Source of the DNA: Syntrophobacteraceae bacterium
Lineage (GTDB): Bacteria > Desulfobacterota > Syntrophobacteria > Syntrophobacterales > Syntrophobacteraceae
DNA: 62,509 nt
Reading direction: 5' to 3'
NCBI GenBank assembly: GCA_013314815.1
Contig: JABUEY010000005.1
Coordinates: forward strand, 1 to 62,509
Shown here in pieces: positions 37,874 to 48,197 of the stretch (position 1 is the stretch's first letter; each line of letters opens with the position of its first letter). The notes below the pieces were generated by a model. It worked only from the letters and a program-made list of their open reading frames with translations, ran no database searches and had not been told where the DNA came from. Position numbers and translations under genes: made by a program.

Positions 37874-38642
37874 GGGAGGGACCGTCCGCTGCGATCGTAT
37901 TCCCGCCGTAAACGGCAACCATAAGGAATTCCCTGTTCCCCTTGGGGCCTAGGATGGGGGACGGGGTCACGCCCCGGACGGAAAAGCCCAGTTCGCGGCT
38001 GAATTCTACAAGAGAATCGCAGACCTGATCATGAACAGCAGGGTCTCTGACCACACCTCCCTTGCCCACGTTGGATCGTCCTGCCTCGAACTGCGGCTTG
38101 ATGAGGGCAATGAGGGTCGACCCGAGTTCGAGAAAGCGGATCAGGGGGGGAAGCACGAGTTTGAGGGAGATAAAGGAAGCATCGACGACTGCCACCTGGA
38201 TGGGTTCCGGAACGAGGTCGGTGGGGAGATAACGGATGTTCTGTCTTTCGAGTACAACGACGCGTTCATCCTGCCTGATCTTCCAATCGAGCTGGCCATA
38301 TCCGACATCTACGGCATACACCCGCTTTGCTCCGGACTGCAGCAGGCAGTCGGTAAAACCGCCCGTCGACGCTCCCACATCCATGGCGACCCGGCCCGCC
38401 ACATCGACCTTAAAGGTCCTGATGGCGTGTTCGAGCTTGATCCCGCCACGACTCACATACGGAATATCGTCGCCGATCAGTTCGATTCGGGATTCAGAGG
38501 ATACCCGCAGGCCCGCCTTGGTGGCACGCTGCCCATCCAGCAGCACCTTTGCGGACAGAATGAGGGCCTGTGCGCGTTCGCGGCTGGGCACAAGCCCTCT
38601 ATCCACCAGCAGCTTGTCCAATCGCGTGAAGGATTTTGGCAT
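37863..38642 (-). CDS. tlyA: TlyA family rRNA (cytidine-2'-O)-methyltransferase
   Basis: 259 residues: an N-terminal S4 RNA-binding domain ([19 protein letters not shown]) and an FtsJ/RrmJ-like methyltransferase domain with [21 protein letters not shown] (SAM site), [14 protein letters not shown] and VVDASFISL. The family methylates ribosomal RNA and is sometimes labelled hemolysin A. Its start lies inside the 3' end of dxs (44-base overlap) and its end overlaps rlmH, giving a tightly packed dxs-tlyA-rlmH unit. Confidence 0.93.
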   Translation of the reverse strand: MPKSFTRLDKLLVDRGLVPSRERAQALILSAKVLLDGQRATKAGLRVSSESRIELIGDDIPYVSRGGIKLEHAIRTFKVDVAGRVAMDVGASTGGFTDCLLQSGAKRVYAVDVGYGQLDWKIRQDERVVVLERQNIRYLPTDLVPEPIQVAVVDASFISLKLVLPPLIRFLELGSTLIALIKPQFEAGRSNVGKGGVVRDPAVHDQVCDSLVEFSRELGFSVRGVTPSPILGPKGNREFLMVAVYGGNTIAADGPSHAP

Positions 38643-40545
38643 GGCGCATGCTCAAAAGATCGAGTGCCGCTTTTTCGATGCCCTCTGCATCGATCCCGCA
38701 GAGGTTTCTCAGGATACTCTGGCTGCCGTGAGGCACGAATTCATCGGGCAGTCCGAGCCTCACAAAGGACCTGGGGAAGAAGGAAGCCTCCTGGAACATT
38801 TCGAGAACTGCGCTGCCGAACCCACCCTGCAGAACGTTCTCTTCTATGGTGATGACCCTGCCCGTCTTTCTCGCCCATGAAAGAAGCATATCCCGGTCAA
38901 GAGGCTTGACGAATCGCGCATTGATTACTGCAGCCCGGACTCCCTGCCTTTCGAGTCTTTCGGCGGCTTCGACGGCCGCGTGTACGGTCGAGCCGATTCC
39001 GATCAGAAGAACCTGGTCTCCCTCGCGCAGCAGTTCCGCCTTCCCGATGGGCAGGGGCTTGAGTTCCTCATCCAGGGGGATGCCCAGGCCGTTGCCTCGA
39101 GGATAACGGACGGCGGCGGGGCCGGGATGATCGAGTGCGGTCTTGATCATGTGCTGCAGTTCGTTTTCATCCTTCGGAGCCATAAGCACCATGTTGGGAA
39201 CGCTTCTCAGGCAGGAAAGATCGAAAGCGCCATGGTGAGTGGGTCCGTCTTCGCCTACGAGACCTCCACGGTCAAGAGCAAATACCACCGGCAGATTCTG
39301 AAGGCAGACGTCGTGGATGATCTGGTCGTACGCCCGCTGGATAAAAGTGGAGTAGACGGCGACCACCGGCTTGAAACCTTCCGTCGCCAGCCCGGCGGCA
39401 AAGGTGACGGCATGCTGCTCCGCTATGCCGACATCAAAAAACCTGTCCCGGAATCTTTCGGAGAAACAGTCCAGGCCGGTTCCCTGGATCATAGCAGCGG
39501 TAATGGCGACGATGGTCGGATCCGCCTCGGCCAGCCGCACGAGCGTGTTTCCGAAGACCTTGGTGTAGGAAGGTGAATTCGAAGAACCGGAATTGGAGCC
39601 GATGCTTTTCCCGGTCCTGATATCGAAAGCCCCCACTCCATGGAAACTCGTCGGATCCTTCTCAGCCGGAAGATACCCCTTCCCCTTTTGAGTCAGCACG
39701 TGCAGCAGCACCGGGCCTTCGATGTGGAGCGCCATCTGGAATGTTTCGATCATGCGGTCTATGCGATGACCCTTGATTGGCCCGATGTAGTGAAATTCGA
39801 ATGCCTGGAAGAGCATACCCGGTGTGAACAGGGTAATGAGCGAATCGATGCTGCGCTTGAGCATCTGAAGAATATTGGGGCCCAGGCCGGGGATGGACTT
39901 CAGGAAGTTCTCCATCTCCCTCTTGAGATACATCATGGTCTTGTTGGAGAGCTTGCTGCTGAGAAACGATGAGAGGGCTCCCACGTTGGGAGAAATGGAC
40001 ATCTCGTTGTCGTTGAGGACGACGATCAGGTTTTTCGCGAGATCTCCAGCGTGGTTGAGTCCTTCGAAAGCGATGCCTCCTGTCATGCTGCCGTCACCGA
40101 TGACCGCTATGGCCCGCCCCGGACTTCTCTTGAGATCCTTTGCCACGGAAATGCCCAGTGCGGAGGATATGGACGTGCTCGAATGCCCCGTGCCGAAGGC
40201 GTCGAAATGACTCTCGCTGCGCTTTGGAAAACCGCTGACTCCCCCATGGCGGCGAAGGGTGTGAAAACGGTCGCGCCGGCCTGTGAGAAGCTTGTGAGCG
40301 TAGGCCTGGTGGCCGACGTCCCATATGATGCGGTCGACCGCCGCATCGAAAACATAGTGGAGCGCGATGGTCAGTTCTACGACTCCCAGGTTGGGAGCCA
40401 GGTGGCCGCCGTTCGTCGAGACAGTGCGTATGATCGCATCCCGGATCTCGTCTGCCAACTGCTGCAGTTGAGGCAAGGACAACTGCCTCAGCTGGGAAGG
40501 CTCGTCGATCTGGGAAAGAAGGTTCTTGCCGTCTGATTCTCTCAA
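38599..40545 (-). CDS. dxs: 1-deoxy-D-xylulose-5-phosphate synthase
   Basis: Thiamine-diphosphate enzyme joining pyruvate and glyceraldehyde-3-phosphate at the entry of the MEP isoprenoid pathway. 648 residues. The TPP motif starts GDG at 150-152 ([18 protein letters not shown]) and runs to [15 protein letters not shown]. The transketolase-like pyrimidine-binding part has [17 protein letters not shown] and [18 protein letters not shown]. Translation appears to start at TTG 40545, which has GAGG seven bases upstream; no ATG nearby matches the family N-terminus. It follows ispA by 41 bases. Confidence 0.95.
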   Translation of the reverse strand: MRESDGKNLLSQIDEPSQLRQLSLPQLQQLADEIRDAIIRTVSTNGGHLAPNLGVVELTIALHYVFDAAVDRIIWDVGHQAYAHKLLTGRRDRFHTLRRHGGVSGFPKRSESHFDAFGTGHSSTSISSALGISVAKDLKRSPGRAIAVIGDGSMTGGIAFEGLNHAGDLAKNLIVVLNDNEMSISPNVGALSSFLSSKLSNKTMMYLKREMENFLKSIPGLGPNILQMLKRSIDSLITLFTPGMLFQAFEFHYIGPIKGHRIDRMIETFQMALHIEGPVLLHVLTQKGKGYLPAEKDPTSFHGVGAFDIRTGKSIGSNSGSSNSPSYTKVFGNTLVRLAEADPTIVAITAAMIQGTGLDCFSERFRDRFFDVGIAEQHAVTFAAGLATEGFKPVVAVYSTFIQRAYDQIIHDVCLQNLPVVFALDRGGLVGEDGPTHHGAFDLSCLRSVPNMVLMAPKDENELQHMIKTALDHPGPAAVRYPRGNGLGIPLDEELKPLPIGKAELLREGDQVLLIGIGSTVHAAVEAAERLERQGVRAAVINARFVKPLDRDMLLSWARKTGRVITIEENVLQGGFGSAVLEMFQEASFFPRSFVRLGLPDEFVPHGSQSILRNLCGIDAEGIEKAALDLLSMRHAKILHAIGQAAGG

Positions 40546-40586
40546 GGTTCAACCTCTCTGTGGTGTCAATCTAACCATGTTTTCTT

Positions 40587-41486
40587 TCAGGCTTTGCGCA
40601 CCAGTAGGTACCGGGCGACAGACCTCAGTGGTCCTGCGGAATCATCGAAGGAGGCCAGTGCGTCAAGAGCCTGTTCCACGTGCTCTCGAGCGGCCTCGCG
40701 CGACCCGGTAACTCCGAGCAGTGCGGGATAGGTCTTCTTGTTCCTGGCGGCATCCGAACCGGGAGTTTTGCCCATGAGCTGAACATCCCCTTCCACATCG
40801 AGGAGGTCGTCGGTGATCTGAAAAGCCAGCCCGAGGTGATGGCCGTAACGCTGCAAAGATCCCACCTGCTCCTCGGAACCTCCTCCCAGGATGGCTCCAG
40901 CTTCGAGGGAAGCCGACAACAGCGCTCCCGTCTTGTGGATATGCATGTATTCCACGGTGGCGAGGTCCACCGAGCGCGTTTCACTTTCCAGGTCAATCAC
41001 CTGCCCGGCGATCATTCCCCGGTAACCCGCAGCCTTCACGATCAGCCCGACAACGCGAAGAACCCGATCGGGAGATACCTTCCCGTTGCTCCCTGCCTTC
41101 GCAATGAAATCAAATGCCTCGGTCAGCAGGGCATCTCCTGCAAGTATGGCTGTTGCTTCACCGAACACCTTGTGGTTCGTGAGCTTGCCTCGCCTGTAAT
41201 CATCGTTGTCCATGGCGGGCAGATCATCGTGGATGAGGGAATAGGTATGGATCATTTCCAGGGCGCAGGCAACGGGCATCACCGTCTTGAGGTCGCCTCC
41301 GACGACTTCGCATGCCGCCATACACAGGATGGGGCGCAGCCGTTTGCCTCCTGCGAAGAGACTGTAGCGCACGGCTTCCAGAAGCCGCTTCTCAAGTCCC
41401 GCAGGCACCGGGAAACATTCCTCGAGAGCCGTGTCCACAAGGAGTTTTCTTTCGGAGAGATATCGCTTCAGATCGAATTCACCCAT
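40587..41486 (-). CDS. ispA: Polyprenyl (farnesyl/geranylgeranyl) diphosphate synthase
   Basis: 299-residue short-chain trans-prenyltransferase. The first aspartate-rich motif is HDDLPAMDNDD (D87, D88, D93), of the bacterial type with two extra residues, preceded by FAGGKRLRPIL. The second is FQITDDLLDVEGD near residue 225, and K-T-x-G binding follows as GKTPGSDAARNKKTYPAL. It condenses IPP onto allylic diphosphates; chain length is likely C15, possibly C20. Placement directly before dxs links both to isoprenoid supply. Confidence 0.93.
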   Translation of the reverse strand: MGEFDLKRYLSERKLLVDTALEECFPVPAGLEKRLLEAVRYSLFAGGKRLRPILCMAACEVVGGDLKTVMPVACALEMIHTYSLIHDDLPAMDNDDYRRGKLTNHKVFGEATAILAGDALLTEAFDFIAKAGSNGKVSPDRVLRVVGLIVKAAGYRGMIAGQVIDLESETRSVDLATVEYMHIHKTGALLSASLEAGAILGGGSEEQVGSLQRYGHHLGLAFQITDDLLDVEGDVQLMGKTPGSDAARNKKTYPALLGVTGSREAAREHVEQALDALASFDDSAGPLRSVARYLLVRKA

Positions 41487-41615
41487 TTTTCTTCAGTCCG
41501 TTCAAAATATAATAAAATAAAAGTCTAGCACGCAAACAGATCCGTTTCCATATCTAAAGTGGCTTGCGCTGAAATACTCCGCGTCGCTTTTCCCGGGTTT
41601 GAGCATCCTGAGCAT

Positions 41616-41870
41616 TCAGGTATTGCCTTCATCCTGGGAGGACGGCTCGAAAGGAACCGTCGTCCATTCGTTCTTCTGATCCTGCAGGAGCATCTGGACC
41701 TTGCTTTCCGCTTCTTCGAGCTTCTTGCGGCACATGTCGGCCAGCCGTATTCCTTCGGAAAAGGATTCGAGAGCCTCGTCGAGGGGAAGATCCCCCTGTT
41801 CCAGTTTCTCGACTATGGCCTGCAGCTTCTTCAGGTTATCCTCGAACTGATCGCTCTTCTTCTTTGCCAC
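41616..41870 (-). CDS. xseB: Exodeoxyribonuclease VII small subunit
   Basis: 84-residue helical protein with the XseB pattern: FEDNLKKLQAIVEKLEQGDLPLDEALESF and EGIRLADMCRKKLEEAESKV. It binds the large subunit in multiple copies to form exonuclease VII. It starts 14 bases after xseA and lies upstream of ispA, the common xseA-xseB-ispA order. Confidence 0.94.
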   Translation of the reverse strand: MAKKKSDQFEDNLKKLQAIVEKLEQGDLPLDEALESFSEGIRLADMCRKKLEEAESKVQMLLQDQKNEWTTVPFEPSSQDEGNT

Positions 41871-41884
41871 GGACTATCCTTTAT

Positions 41885-43252
41885 TCAGGAGGATTTCTCC
41901 TCGGTTTGCGATACGGTGCACACGATGCTTCCTTCTGAAAGTCGCACCAGGACCTCGTTTCCGGCACGAACCTCCGAAGACCTCTTCAGCAGTTTCATTC
42001 CAGGCAGACGATATGTTATGGAATAGCCTCGGGAAAGCACGGCAAGCGGGCTGAGCGTTTCCAGGCGGGATATGCAGTTTCCGAGGAGCATGCGGCGTAC
42101 TTCCAGGCTTCTGCGCTGAAACAAGACCAGGTCTTTCATGTACTGGGAGAGAGTCTGCCTGTGCTGGGCGATCTTCCTGGAAGGGTGGAGGAACCGGAGC
42201 TTTTCGGCCAGGTGGGCCGTCAGCGTCCCCGCCTTCTCGATGCGGCGGGAGATGGCAAGCTGCAGGCGCTGAGTGCGGTCGTCGACGTACAGGTGCAGGT
42301 CCTGGAATCTTCTTTTGGGATCCGGCAGGCGTTTTTCGAGAAAACGAAGCATCGTCTTCCGATTCTCGACGGCGCGTATCATGATCTGAACGAGACGATC
42401 GCGGGCGGTGCAGGTTTCCCTGTGGAAGTGTTCCACGCTCCGGACGACCCATTCGGCCGCTGCCGTGGGAGTGGGCATGCGCAGATCGGCCGCGAGATCG
42501 GATATGGTGAGGTCGATCTCGTGCCCCACGGCGGAAATAACGGGAACGGGACACGATGCAATGGCCCTTGCCGGGATTTCCTCGTTAAACGGCCACAGAT
42601 CCTCGATGCTTCCTCCTCCCCGCCCCACAATGATCACATCCCATTGAAAGCGCTCGTTCAGTTCATGGACCGCATCGAGTGCTGCGGCGATTTCCCGGCC
42701 GGCTTCGCTCCCCTGTACAGCGACCGGCAGGATGGTGACCGACAGGGGATAGGGGCTCCTCCTAAAAATCTTCAGGATATCCCTCACGGCCGCCCCGGAC
42801 GGGGAAGTGACCACGGCGACGTTTCGAGGGCACAGGGGCATCCTGCGTTTTCGCGATGGGTCGAAGAGTCCTTCCGCAGCGAGTTTCTTTTTGAGCTGTT
42901 CGAAGGCCAGCTGAAGGGCCCCTATTCCGAGAGGTTCCATCACCTCGACGATGAGCTGGTATTCTCCCCGAGGCTCATAGACGCCCACTCGAGCCTGGCA
43001 AAGCACCTGTATGCCCGAATCGGGTTTGAACCGCAGCCGCCTGTTCTGGAAGCGAAAGAAAACGGCGTTGATCTGGCTTCGTTCGTCTTTCAGTGTGAAA
43101 TAGTAATGACCCGAAGAGGGGGCTCGAAAGTTGGATATCTCCCCCTTCACCCAGACCAGGGGAAAGCTGGATTCGAGCAGTGACTTGATTTGAGCGTTGA
43201 GCCTGCTCACGGTGAGAATGCTGGAATCATCGTCCAATGCGGCATAAGGCAT
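41885..43252 (-). CDS. xseA: Exodeoxyribonuclease VII large subunit
   Basis: Catalytic subunit of exonuclease VII, degrading single-stranded DNA from both ends. 455 residues: the N-terminal OB fold (LVWVKGEISNFRAPSSGHYYFTLKDERSQINAVFF) and the catalytic region with VVTSPSGAAVRDIL, IIVGRGGGSIEDLWPFNEE and SAVGHEIDLTISDLAADLRMPTPTAAAE segments, then coiled coils. The start MPYAALDDD at 43252 is upstream of the conserved TVSRLN. It heads the reverse-strand block xseA-xseB-ispA-dxs-tlyA-rlmH. Confidence 0.96.
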   Translation of the reverse strand: MPYAALDDDSSILTVSRLNAQIKSLLESSFPLVWVKGEISNFRAPSSGHYYFTLKDERSQINAVFFRFQNRRLRFKPDSGIQVLCQARVGVYEPRGEYQLIVEVMEPLGIGALQLAFEQLKKKLAAEGLFDPSRKRRMPLCPRNVAVVTSPSGAAVRDILKIFRRSPYPLSVTILPVAVQGSEAGREIAAALDAVHELNERFQWDVIIVGRGGGSIEDLWPFNEEIPARAIASCPVPVISAVGHEIDLTISDLAADLRMPTPTAAAEWVVRSVEHFHRETCTARDRLVQIMIRAVENRKTMLRFLEKRLPDPKRRFQDLHLYVDDRTQRLQLAISRRIEKAGTLTAHLAEKLRFLHPSRKIAQHRQTLSQYMKDLVLFQRRSLEVRRMLLGNCISRLETLSPLAVLSRGYSITYRLPGMKLLKRSSEVRAGNEVLVRLSEGSIVCTVSQTEEKSS

Positions 43253-43376
43253 GAATTCGTCGCCATCCTTAAAGAATTTCGATCAGAATCGAGGGAACCG
43301 CGTCGGGGCCTGGGATACATAACAAATGCCGAGGCCGACTTCCTTAGATTTCCCGAGTGCCTGTTCCTGCGTAAAG

Positions 43377-44423
43377 CTACTCGAAAAGTCTCGGGTCCAT
43401 GGCATCTCGAAGTCCTTCCCCGACCAGGTTGTAGGCCGTAATACTCACAAAGATCGCAAGGCCCGGGAAAACGGTGAGCCACCAGGCGAATTCGATGTAA
43501 TCCCGGCTCTGGGAGAGTATGTCCCCCCAACTCGGCGTGGGCGGGGGAACGCCGAAGCCCAGAAAACTGAGGCTCGATTCCACAAGGATGGCTCCCGCTA
43601 CTCCAAACACGGCGGATACGAGCACGGGAGCCATGGCGTTGGGCAGCATGTGAAGGAAGATGATTCGACTGTTGGATGCCCCCAGTGCGCGCAGGGCCAT
43701 GATGAAATCGAGCTGCCTGAGCTTGAGGAATTCGGCCCTCACGAAACGGGCTGCTCCCGTCCACCCTGTCAGGCCGATGACCACCATGATGTTGTAAATG
43801 CTCGGAGGCAGAAAGGCCATGATGGCGATGATGAGAAAGAAGGTAGGAATGGTCAGCATAATCTCGATAAGCCTGCTGATGAAAACATCCACCCAACCGC
43901 CGAAATAGCCCGCCATGGCTCCAAGACACACTCCGATCACCAGCGCGATGCCCACCGCCACAAATCCCACCGAAAGTGACACCCGGGCTCCGTGAATCAT
44001 GCGGCTGAGCACATCCCTGCCGCTGTCGTCCGTTCCGAACCAGTGTTTGCTGCTCGGGGAAGCCAGGCTTTCCAGCAGGTTGTATTCCGTGGGAGAGTAG
44101 GGTACCGGTGGCCAGACGGCGATGTAATCCCGTCCTTCTCCCCCTCGATCGAATACAAAGGGGGCATCCCTTTTCATCTCCCTCCACTCGTATTTCCCCA
44201 CCTGGTCGATGCCGGAGAAAACCGGCCAGTACCACTGGTCCTGGGTCGAGAAAAAGATCGGCCGGTCGTTGGCGAGAAGCGGAGCCGAAACGGCCACGAG
44301 AAACAGGAGGATGGAGGTCCACAGTCCGGCAAGCGCCAGGGGCCGCTTCCTGAAATGATACCAGACCATCTGCCGGTATGTGCGTAGTTGTTCTGCTTTC
44401 AACTTGCTGTGGCTATCCTTCAT
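43377..44423 (-). CDS. Peptide-type ABC transporter permease, OppC/DppC-like
   Basis: 348-residue inner-membrane permease. It has an N-terminal amphipathic segment and helix (MVWYHFRKRPLALAGLWTSI), a long periplasmic loop, then the BPD_transp_1 region with five helices: WFGTDDSGRDVLSRMIHGARVS, the EAA-type loop VRAEFLKLRQLDFIMALRALG and ILVESSLSFLGFGVPPPTPSWG. This is the OppC subtype. The start at 44423 lacks a strong Shine-Dalgarno. It follows the OppB-like gene; the ATPase subunits are not nearby. Confidence 0.92.
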   Translation of the reverse strand: MKDSHSKLKAEQLRTYRQMVWYHFRKRPLALAGLWTSILLFLVAVSAPLLANDRPIFFSTQDQWYWPVFSGIDQVGKYEWREMKRDAPFVFDRGGEGRDYIAVWPPVPYSPTEYNLLESLASPSSKHWFGTDDSGRDVLSRMIHGARVSLSVGFVAVGIALVIGVCLGAMAGYFGGWVDVFISRLIEIMLTIPTFFLIIAIMAFLPPSIYNIMVVIGLTGWTGAARFVRAEFLKLRQLDFIMALRALGASNSRIIFLHMLPNAMAPVLVSAVFGVAGAILVESSLSFLGFGVPPPTPSWGDILSQSRDYIEFAWWLTVFPGLAIFVSITAYNLVGEGLRDAMDPRLFE

Positions 44424-44515
44424 GATGTGGGGTTCCCATACTCGTCTTCCCAGGCCTTGTCCTCTGCGTCTTTCGGGCGCGCAAACATCGTGGGCCATGA
44501 ACGACGGATCCGGCT

Positions 44516-45514
44516 TCAGCCCAGCTTGATCCTGGGATCGAGCGCCGCGTAGAGGATGTCGGAAATGAGCAGGCCGGCCAGAGTGAGCAGAGCAGATATG
44601 GTAGTGATCGCCATAATCACCGGATAGTCTCTGCTGAGCACGGCTTCAAATCCCAACTGTCCCATGCCCGGAATGGAGAAGATGCTTTCGATGATCACGC
44701 TGCCCCCGAACATGGAAGGAAGCAGGAAAGCCAGCAGGGTGACGATGGGAAGCAGGGCGTTTCTGAACGCATGTTTGAATATGACGACCCGCTCGCTGAG
44801 TCCCTTGGCACGGGCCGTGCGAACGTAATCCTCGCGTATGACTTCGAGCATGTTCGCCCTGGTGAGGCGGGAAAGATAGGCCAGCCCCCCGTAGGTCAGG
44901 CAGACGACCGGCAGGATGAGATGCCAGGCCCGGTCGGCAACCCATCTCCAGAAGGGCAGGTTCTCGGCTCCGACGGAGGAAATGCCGTACACGGGAAAAA
45001 GATCCCAGAAGTCGCCTCCACCGAAAAGCATAATGAGCAGCACCGCCACCCAGAAGCTGGGGAGCGAATAAAGGAAGAAAAAGAACAGGGTGATCAGCCG
45101 GTCGGGCACCGATTCCGGCCGGGTGGCTGAATAGACTCCGCAGGGTATGGCAATGAGGTACACAAGAAAGATGGAGATGAGATTGAGCTGAAGGGTTACG
45201 GGCAGGCGTTCGGCGATCTTGTCCCACACATTCCTGTGGTCCTTGTAGGAGGTGCCGAAATCGAAGGTGAAAACGCGCTTGACCCACAGGAGATACTGGA
45301 CCGGGACCGGTTTGTCCAGACCATACAGCTGCTTCGTCTGTTCGATGATCTGTTCGGAAATGCCCCGTTCTCCCAGTTCCCCCTGGGCGGCCATCTGCAG
45401 CTTCAATGTCGCCGGGTTGCCGGGAGCGAGCTGGATAATCAGAAAGGTAATGAAGGTGATTCCGAGCAGTGTCGGAATGATTTGCAGTAACCTCCTGAAC
45501 AGATAGGCCTTCAT
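44516..45514 (-). CDS. Peptide-type ABC transporter permease, OppB/DppB-like
   Basis: 332-residue permease with the typical N-terminus (FRRLLQIIPTLLGITFITF and LIIQLAPGNP) and six predicted helices. The EAA loop reads EVIREDYVRTARAKGLSE and precedes LPIVTLLAFLLPSMFGGSVIIESIFSIPGMGQLG. It pairs with the OppC-like protein to form the membrane channel. GGAGG lies upstream of ATG 45514. It sits downstream of a NudC gene that separates it from the binding-protein gene. Confidence 0.93.
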   Translation of the reverse strand: MKAYLFRRLLQIIPTLLGITFITFLIIQLAPGNPATLKLQMAAQGELGERGISEQIIEQTKQLYGLDKPVPVQYLLWVKRVFTFDFGTSYKDHRNVWDKIAERLPVTLQLNLISIFLVYLIAIPCGVYSATRPESVPDRLITLFFFFLYSLPSFWVAVLLIMLFGGGDFWDLFPVYGISSVGAENLPFWRWVADRAWHLILPVVCLTYGGLAYLSRLTRANMLEVIREDYVRTARAKGLSERVVIFKHAFRNALLPIVTLLAFLLPSMFGGSVIIESIFSIPGMGQLGFEAVLSRDYPVIMAITTISALLTLAGLLISDILYAALDPRIKLG

Positions 45515-45564
45515 TCTGTTTCCGTCCTCCGGAAGTGTTGGCTTTTTCGAATCTCTCCCCCCGG

Positions 45565-46542
45565 TCAGGATCTCCTGGCGACATCCCTGAGGGGCGTAAG
45601 GCCGGCCGAATCAAACCAGTCTTCAATCAAATGATAGGCAATGGAAATGACGGAGGGCAGTTTGAGAGATCCCTTCTCGATGCCCATTCGAATATCCTCC
45701 CGGGTAAACCAGCCGGCATCCTGCAGTTCCCTGTCGTTCAGCAGGACAGGTCCTCGTTCCGCCCAGGCGGTAAAACCCAGCATGATGGAAGCGGGGAAAG
45801 GCCATGGCTGTGACGAATGGTAATGGACTTCCCGAATGCGGATTCCCGTCTCCTCCCAAACCTCACGGACAACCGCATCTTCCAGGCTTTCCCCCGGTTC
45901 GACGAAGCCCGCCAGGGTGGAATACATGAATTCGGGCCAGATCGCCTGGCGACCGAGAAGGCAGTATTCCCCCGCGGAAACCAGGACGATGATGGCCGGG
46001 TCCGTTCGAGGGAAATGTTCCAGGCCACAGGAACCGGACGAGCATATGCGAAGATGTCCTGCAGCCGAAACCATTGTCGGGCTCCCGCAGTTCCCGCAAT
46101 ACCGGTTTCTCGAGTGCCAGTAGATGATGGCGCGCGAGTAGGCCAGAAGGGATGCGTCTTTTCCATCAAGCAGGGTGCTCACCGCCCTGAGGTCCCTGAA
46201 TCGGCACGGCAGGGAATGCGTCTGCTGAAGATTCGGCTCATCACCGGGCAGTTCGATGGCGAAGTAGGCATTCCCGTCGTCTTCTCCCAGGAAGGTGGCA
46301 GAATCGGAGGTCAATCCGAGATCTTCGATATCCTCGGATGTCAGAAACACCGGTTGCGGGACGTCCTCGCAGGTCAGAAGATTCTTTGAATTCCACAAGG
46401 GCACAAAGCGAGTGGACGGCCTGGCAAGCCTTTCAGATACCCAGGTGGCGTCTTTGCGAAGGTTGTGCCTGCGGTCCATCGGGTGCGCAGTGAATCCGTT
46501 TCTGGAAGATCGTCTGTAATGATCCATAACAGTGCAGTCCAT
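45565..46542 (-). CDS. nudC: NADH pyrophosphatase NudC
   Basis: Nudix hydrolase cleaving NAD(H), and in several bacteria removing NAD caps from RNA 5' ends. The 325-residue product carries the zinc-binding Cys4 (C149, C152, C167, C172), the Nudix box from GFVEPGESLEDAVVREVWEE to ETGI (about 212-234) and the NudC-specific SQPWPFP at 244-250. The N-terminal NUDIX-like domain is longer than in the E. coli protein (257 residues). The start at 46542 has AGAGG close upstream; ATG 46527 is an alternative. It is placed between the binding protein and permeases of a peptide transporter. Confidence 0.92.
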   Translation of the reverse strand: MDCTVMDHYRRSSRNGFTAHPMDRRHNLRKDATWVSERLARPSTRFVPLWNSKNLLTCEDVPQPVFLTSEDIEDLGLTSDSATFLGEDDGNAYFAIELPGDEPNLQQTHSLPCRFRDLRAVSTLLDGKDASLLAYSRAIIYWHSRNRYCGNCGSPTMVSAAGHLRICSSGSCGLEHFPRTDPAIIVLVSAGEYCLLGRQAIWPEFMYSTLAGFVEPGESLEDAVVREVWEETGIRIREVHYHSSQPWPFPASIMLGFTAWAERGPVLLNDRELQDAGWFTREDIRMGIEKGSLKLPSVISIAYHLIEDWFDSAGLTPLRDVARRS

Positions 46543-46574
46543 CGGCCTCTTCCATTCGAAGCCGGAAACACGGG

Positions 46575-48197
46575 TCAAGGCGTTCGGTACCTCTGGAGCT
46601 CCAGCGGAACCCACCATTCCAGGGGATAAAGACCCATGGGATACACGTTCACGTTCTCGAATCGCCGCGACACGGCCACAAGAGCTTCCGCCGTGAAAAG
46701 AAAGGTGTAAGGCTGCTCTTCATGGAGAATCTCATGGAAGCGGTGATAGAGGGGAATCCGTTTTTCGAGATCGAATTCCTGCCGGGCCGTCTCGATGATC
46801 CGGTCTGCCTCCTCGCTCCTGAACCCGACGAAATTGGAGCCCCTTTCTATCTGCGAAGAGTGCCACAACTGGTAAGGATCGGATTCCCAGCTGAGGCTCC
46901 AGCCCATGGTGCATGCGTCGAAATTGTGAGCCTGAATTCTCTGGATGAAGACCGCCCACTCGAGCTTGCGAATCTCCATCCTGATGCCCACCTGTTTAAG
47001 ATTCTCCTGCAAAATCGTGGCGATCTGTTCGCCGAACTTCGATCCCGAAGGTATGAGGAACTCGAAACGGAAGGGGATTCCATCCCTGATCAGGATCCCG
47101 TTCGAATCCGTCTGTCGCCATCCCGCCTCCCTCAACAGGGCCACGGCACCGGCCGGGTCGTAGGGAAGCGGTTTGATCCGTTGATTGTATTCCGGGCTGT
47201 TGATATAAAAGGTTCCGGAAACAACCGTCCCCAACCCAAACAGGATCTTCTTCAGGATGGTTTCCCGGTCCACCAGCATGGTCATGGCCTGCCTGACCCT
47301 GCGATCCTCGAACAGGGGCCTGCGCATGTTCCAGCCGATGTATGAATAAGTCGGCTGGTAATACTTGATCTTTTGGAAGTTTTCCTCAAAACGCCTGCCC
47401 TGCGTCTGGCGCACCCACTGAATCGGGCGCAGGCTTGCGAGGTCGAGACCTCCTTTCTTGAGTACCTGGAAGGCCACCGTTGTTTCCGTGATCACCTTGA
47501 ATACAACCCTGTCCAGGTGCGGTCTGCTTCCCCAGTAGCGTTCATTGCGGACGAGTACGATCTCCTTCCCCGTATCCCAGCGGATCAGCCTGTACGGCCC
47601 CGTTCCCACCGGGTTCCGCCCAATCGGGTGACGGTTGAAGTCGTCCGCTTCCGTGAACAGGTGAGCGGGTACGATGGGAATGCCTCCGCAGAACTCCAGC
47701 GCACGGAAGTACGGGATGCGATATCGATAGCGGATGGTGAAATCGTCCAGCACATCGAGCTTTTCGATATCCTGGTAGTAGTTGCGCAGATGCGCCGCGT
47801 CCACCCTGGGATCCCGTATCCGTTCGAAGGAAAAGAGGACATCCCGGGCGGTGAACGGCTTCCCGTCCTGCCACAGGACGTTCTTTTTCAGGTGAAAAGT
47901 GAAGGTGAGACGATCTTCGGAAATCTCCCAGGATTCGGCCAGTTCGGGTTCGAGCTTCAACGTCTTCTCATCTCTCCTCAACAGGGATTCGTAGATGTAG
48001 CCGTTGATGGTCGAGGCGTAGGCGTCTGTCGAGGTGATGGGGTTCAGCGTGCCGGGTTCGGCGGTGAGGTGCCTGATGATCCAGTCTCCATCGACCGGAG
48101 CGGATCCAGTCTGAGCCCGGGAATGAGAAAGGGGGCACGACAGGAGAAGGCCGGCAAGAATCAGGCCGGAAAAGAAAGCGGCTTGCACACGGTTCAT
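46575..48197 (-). CDS. Extracellular solute-binding protein, oligopeptide family
   Basis: 540-residue SBP_bac_5-type periplasmic receptor. A signal peptide spans about 1-28 (FFSGLILAGLLLSC); the LLSC could be a lipobox, making it a lipoprotein. Core signatures are LNPITSTDAYASTINGYIYESLL, LEPELAESWEISEDRLTFTF, LWQDGKPFTARDVLFSFERI and NPVGTGPYRLIRWDTG. It captures peptides or similar ligands for the two permeases downstream. The start at 48197 has GGGAA upstream and gives a proper signal peptide; the frame is open further upstream without one. Confidence 0.92.
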   Translation of the reverse strand: MNRVQAAFFSGLILAGLLLSCPLSHSRAQTGSAPVDGDWIIRHLTAEPGTLNPITSTDAYASTINGYIYESLLRRDEKTLKLEPELAESWEISEDRLTFTFHLKKNVLWQDGKPFTARDVLFSFERIRDPRVDAAHLRNYYQDIEKLDVLDDFTIRYRYRIPYFRALEFCGGIPIVPAHLFTEADDFNRHPIGRNPVGTGPYRLIRWDTGKEIVLVRNERYWGSRPHLDRVVFKVITETTVAFQVLKKGGLDLASLRPIQWVRQTQGRRFEENFQKIKYYQPTYSYIGWNMRRPLFEDRRVRQAMTMLVDRETILKKILFGLGTVVSGTFYINSPEYNQRIKPLPYDPAGAVALLREAGWRQTDSNGILIRDGIPFRFEFLIPSGSKFGEQIATILQENLKQVGIRMEIRKLEWAVFIQRIQAHNFDACTMGWSLSWESDPYQLWHSSQIERGSNFVGFRSEEADRIIETARQEFDLEKRIPLYHRFHEILHEEQPYTFLFTAEALVAVSRRFENVNVYPMGLYPLEWWVPLELQRYRTP

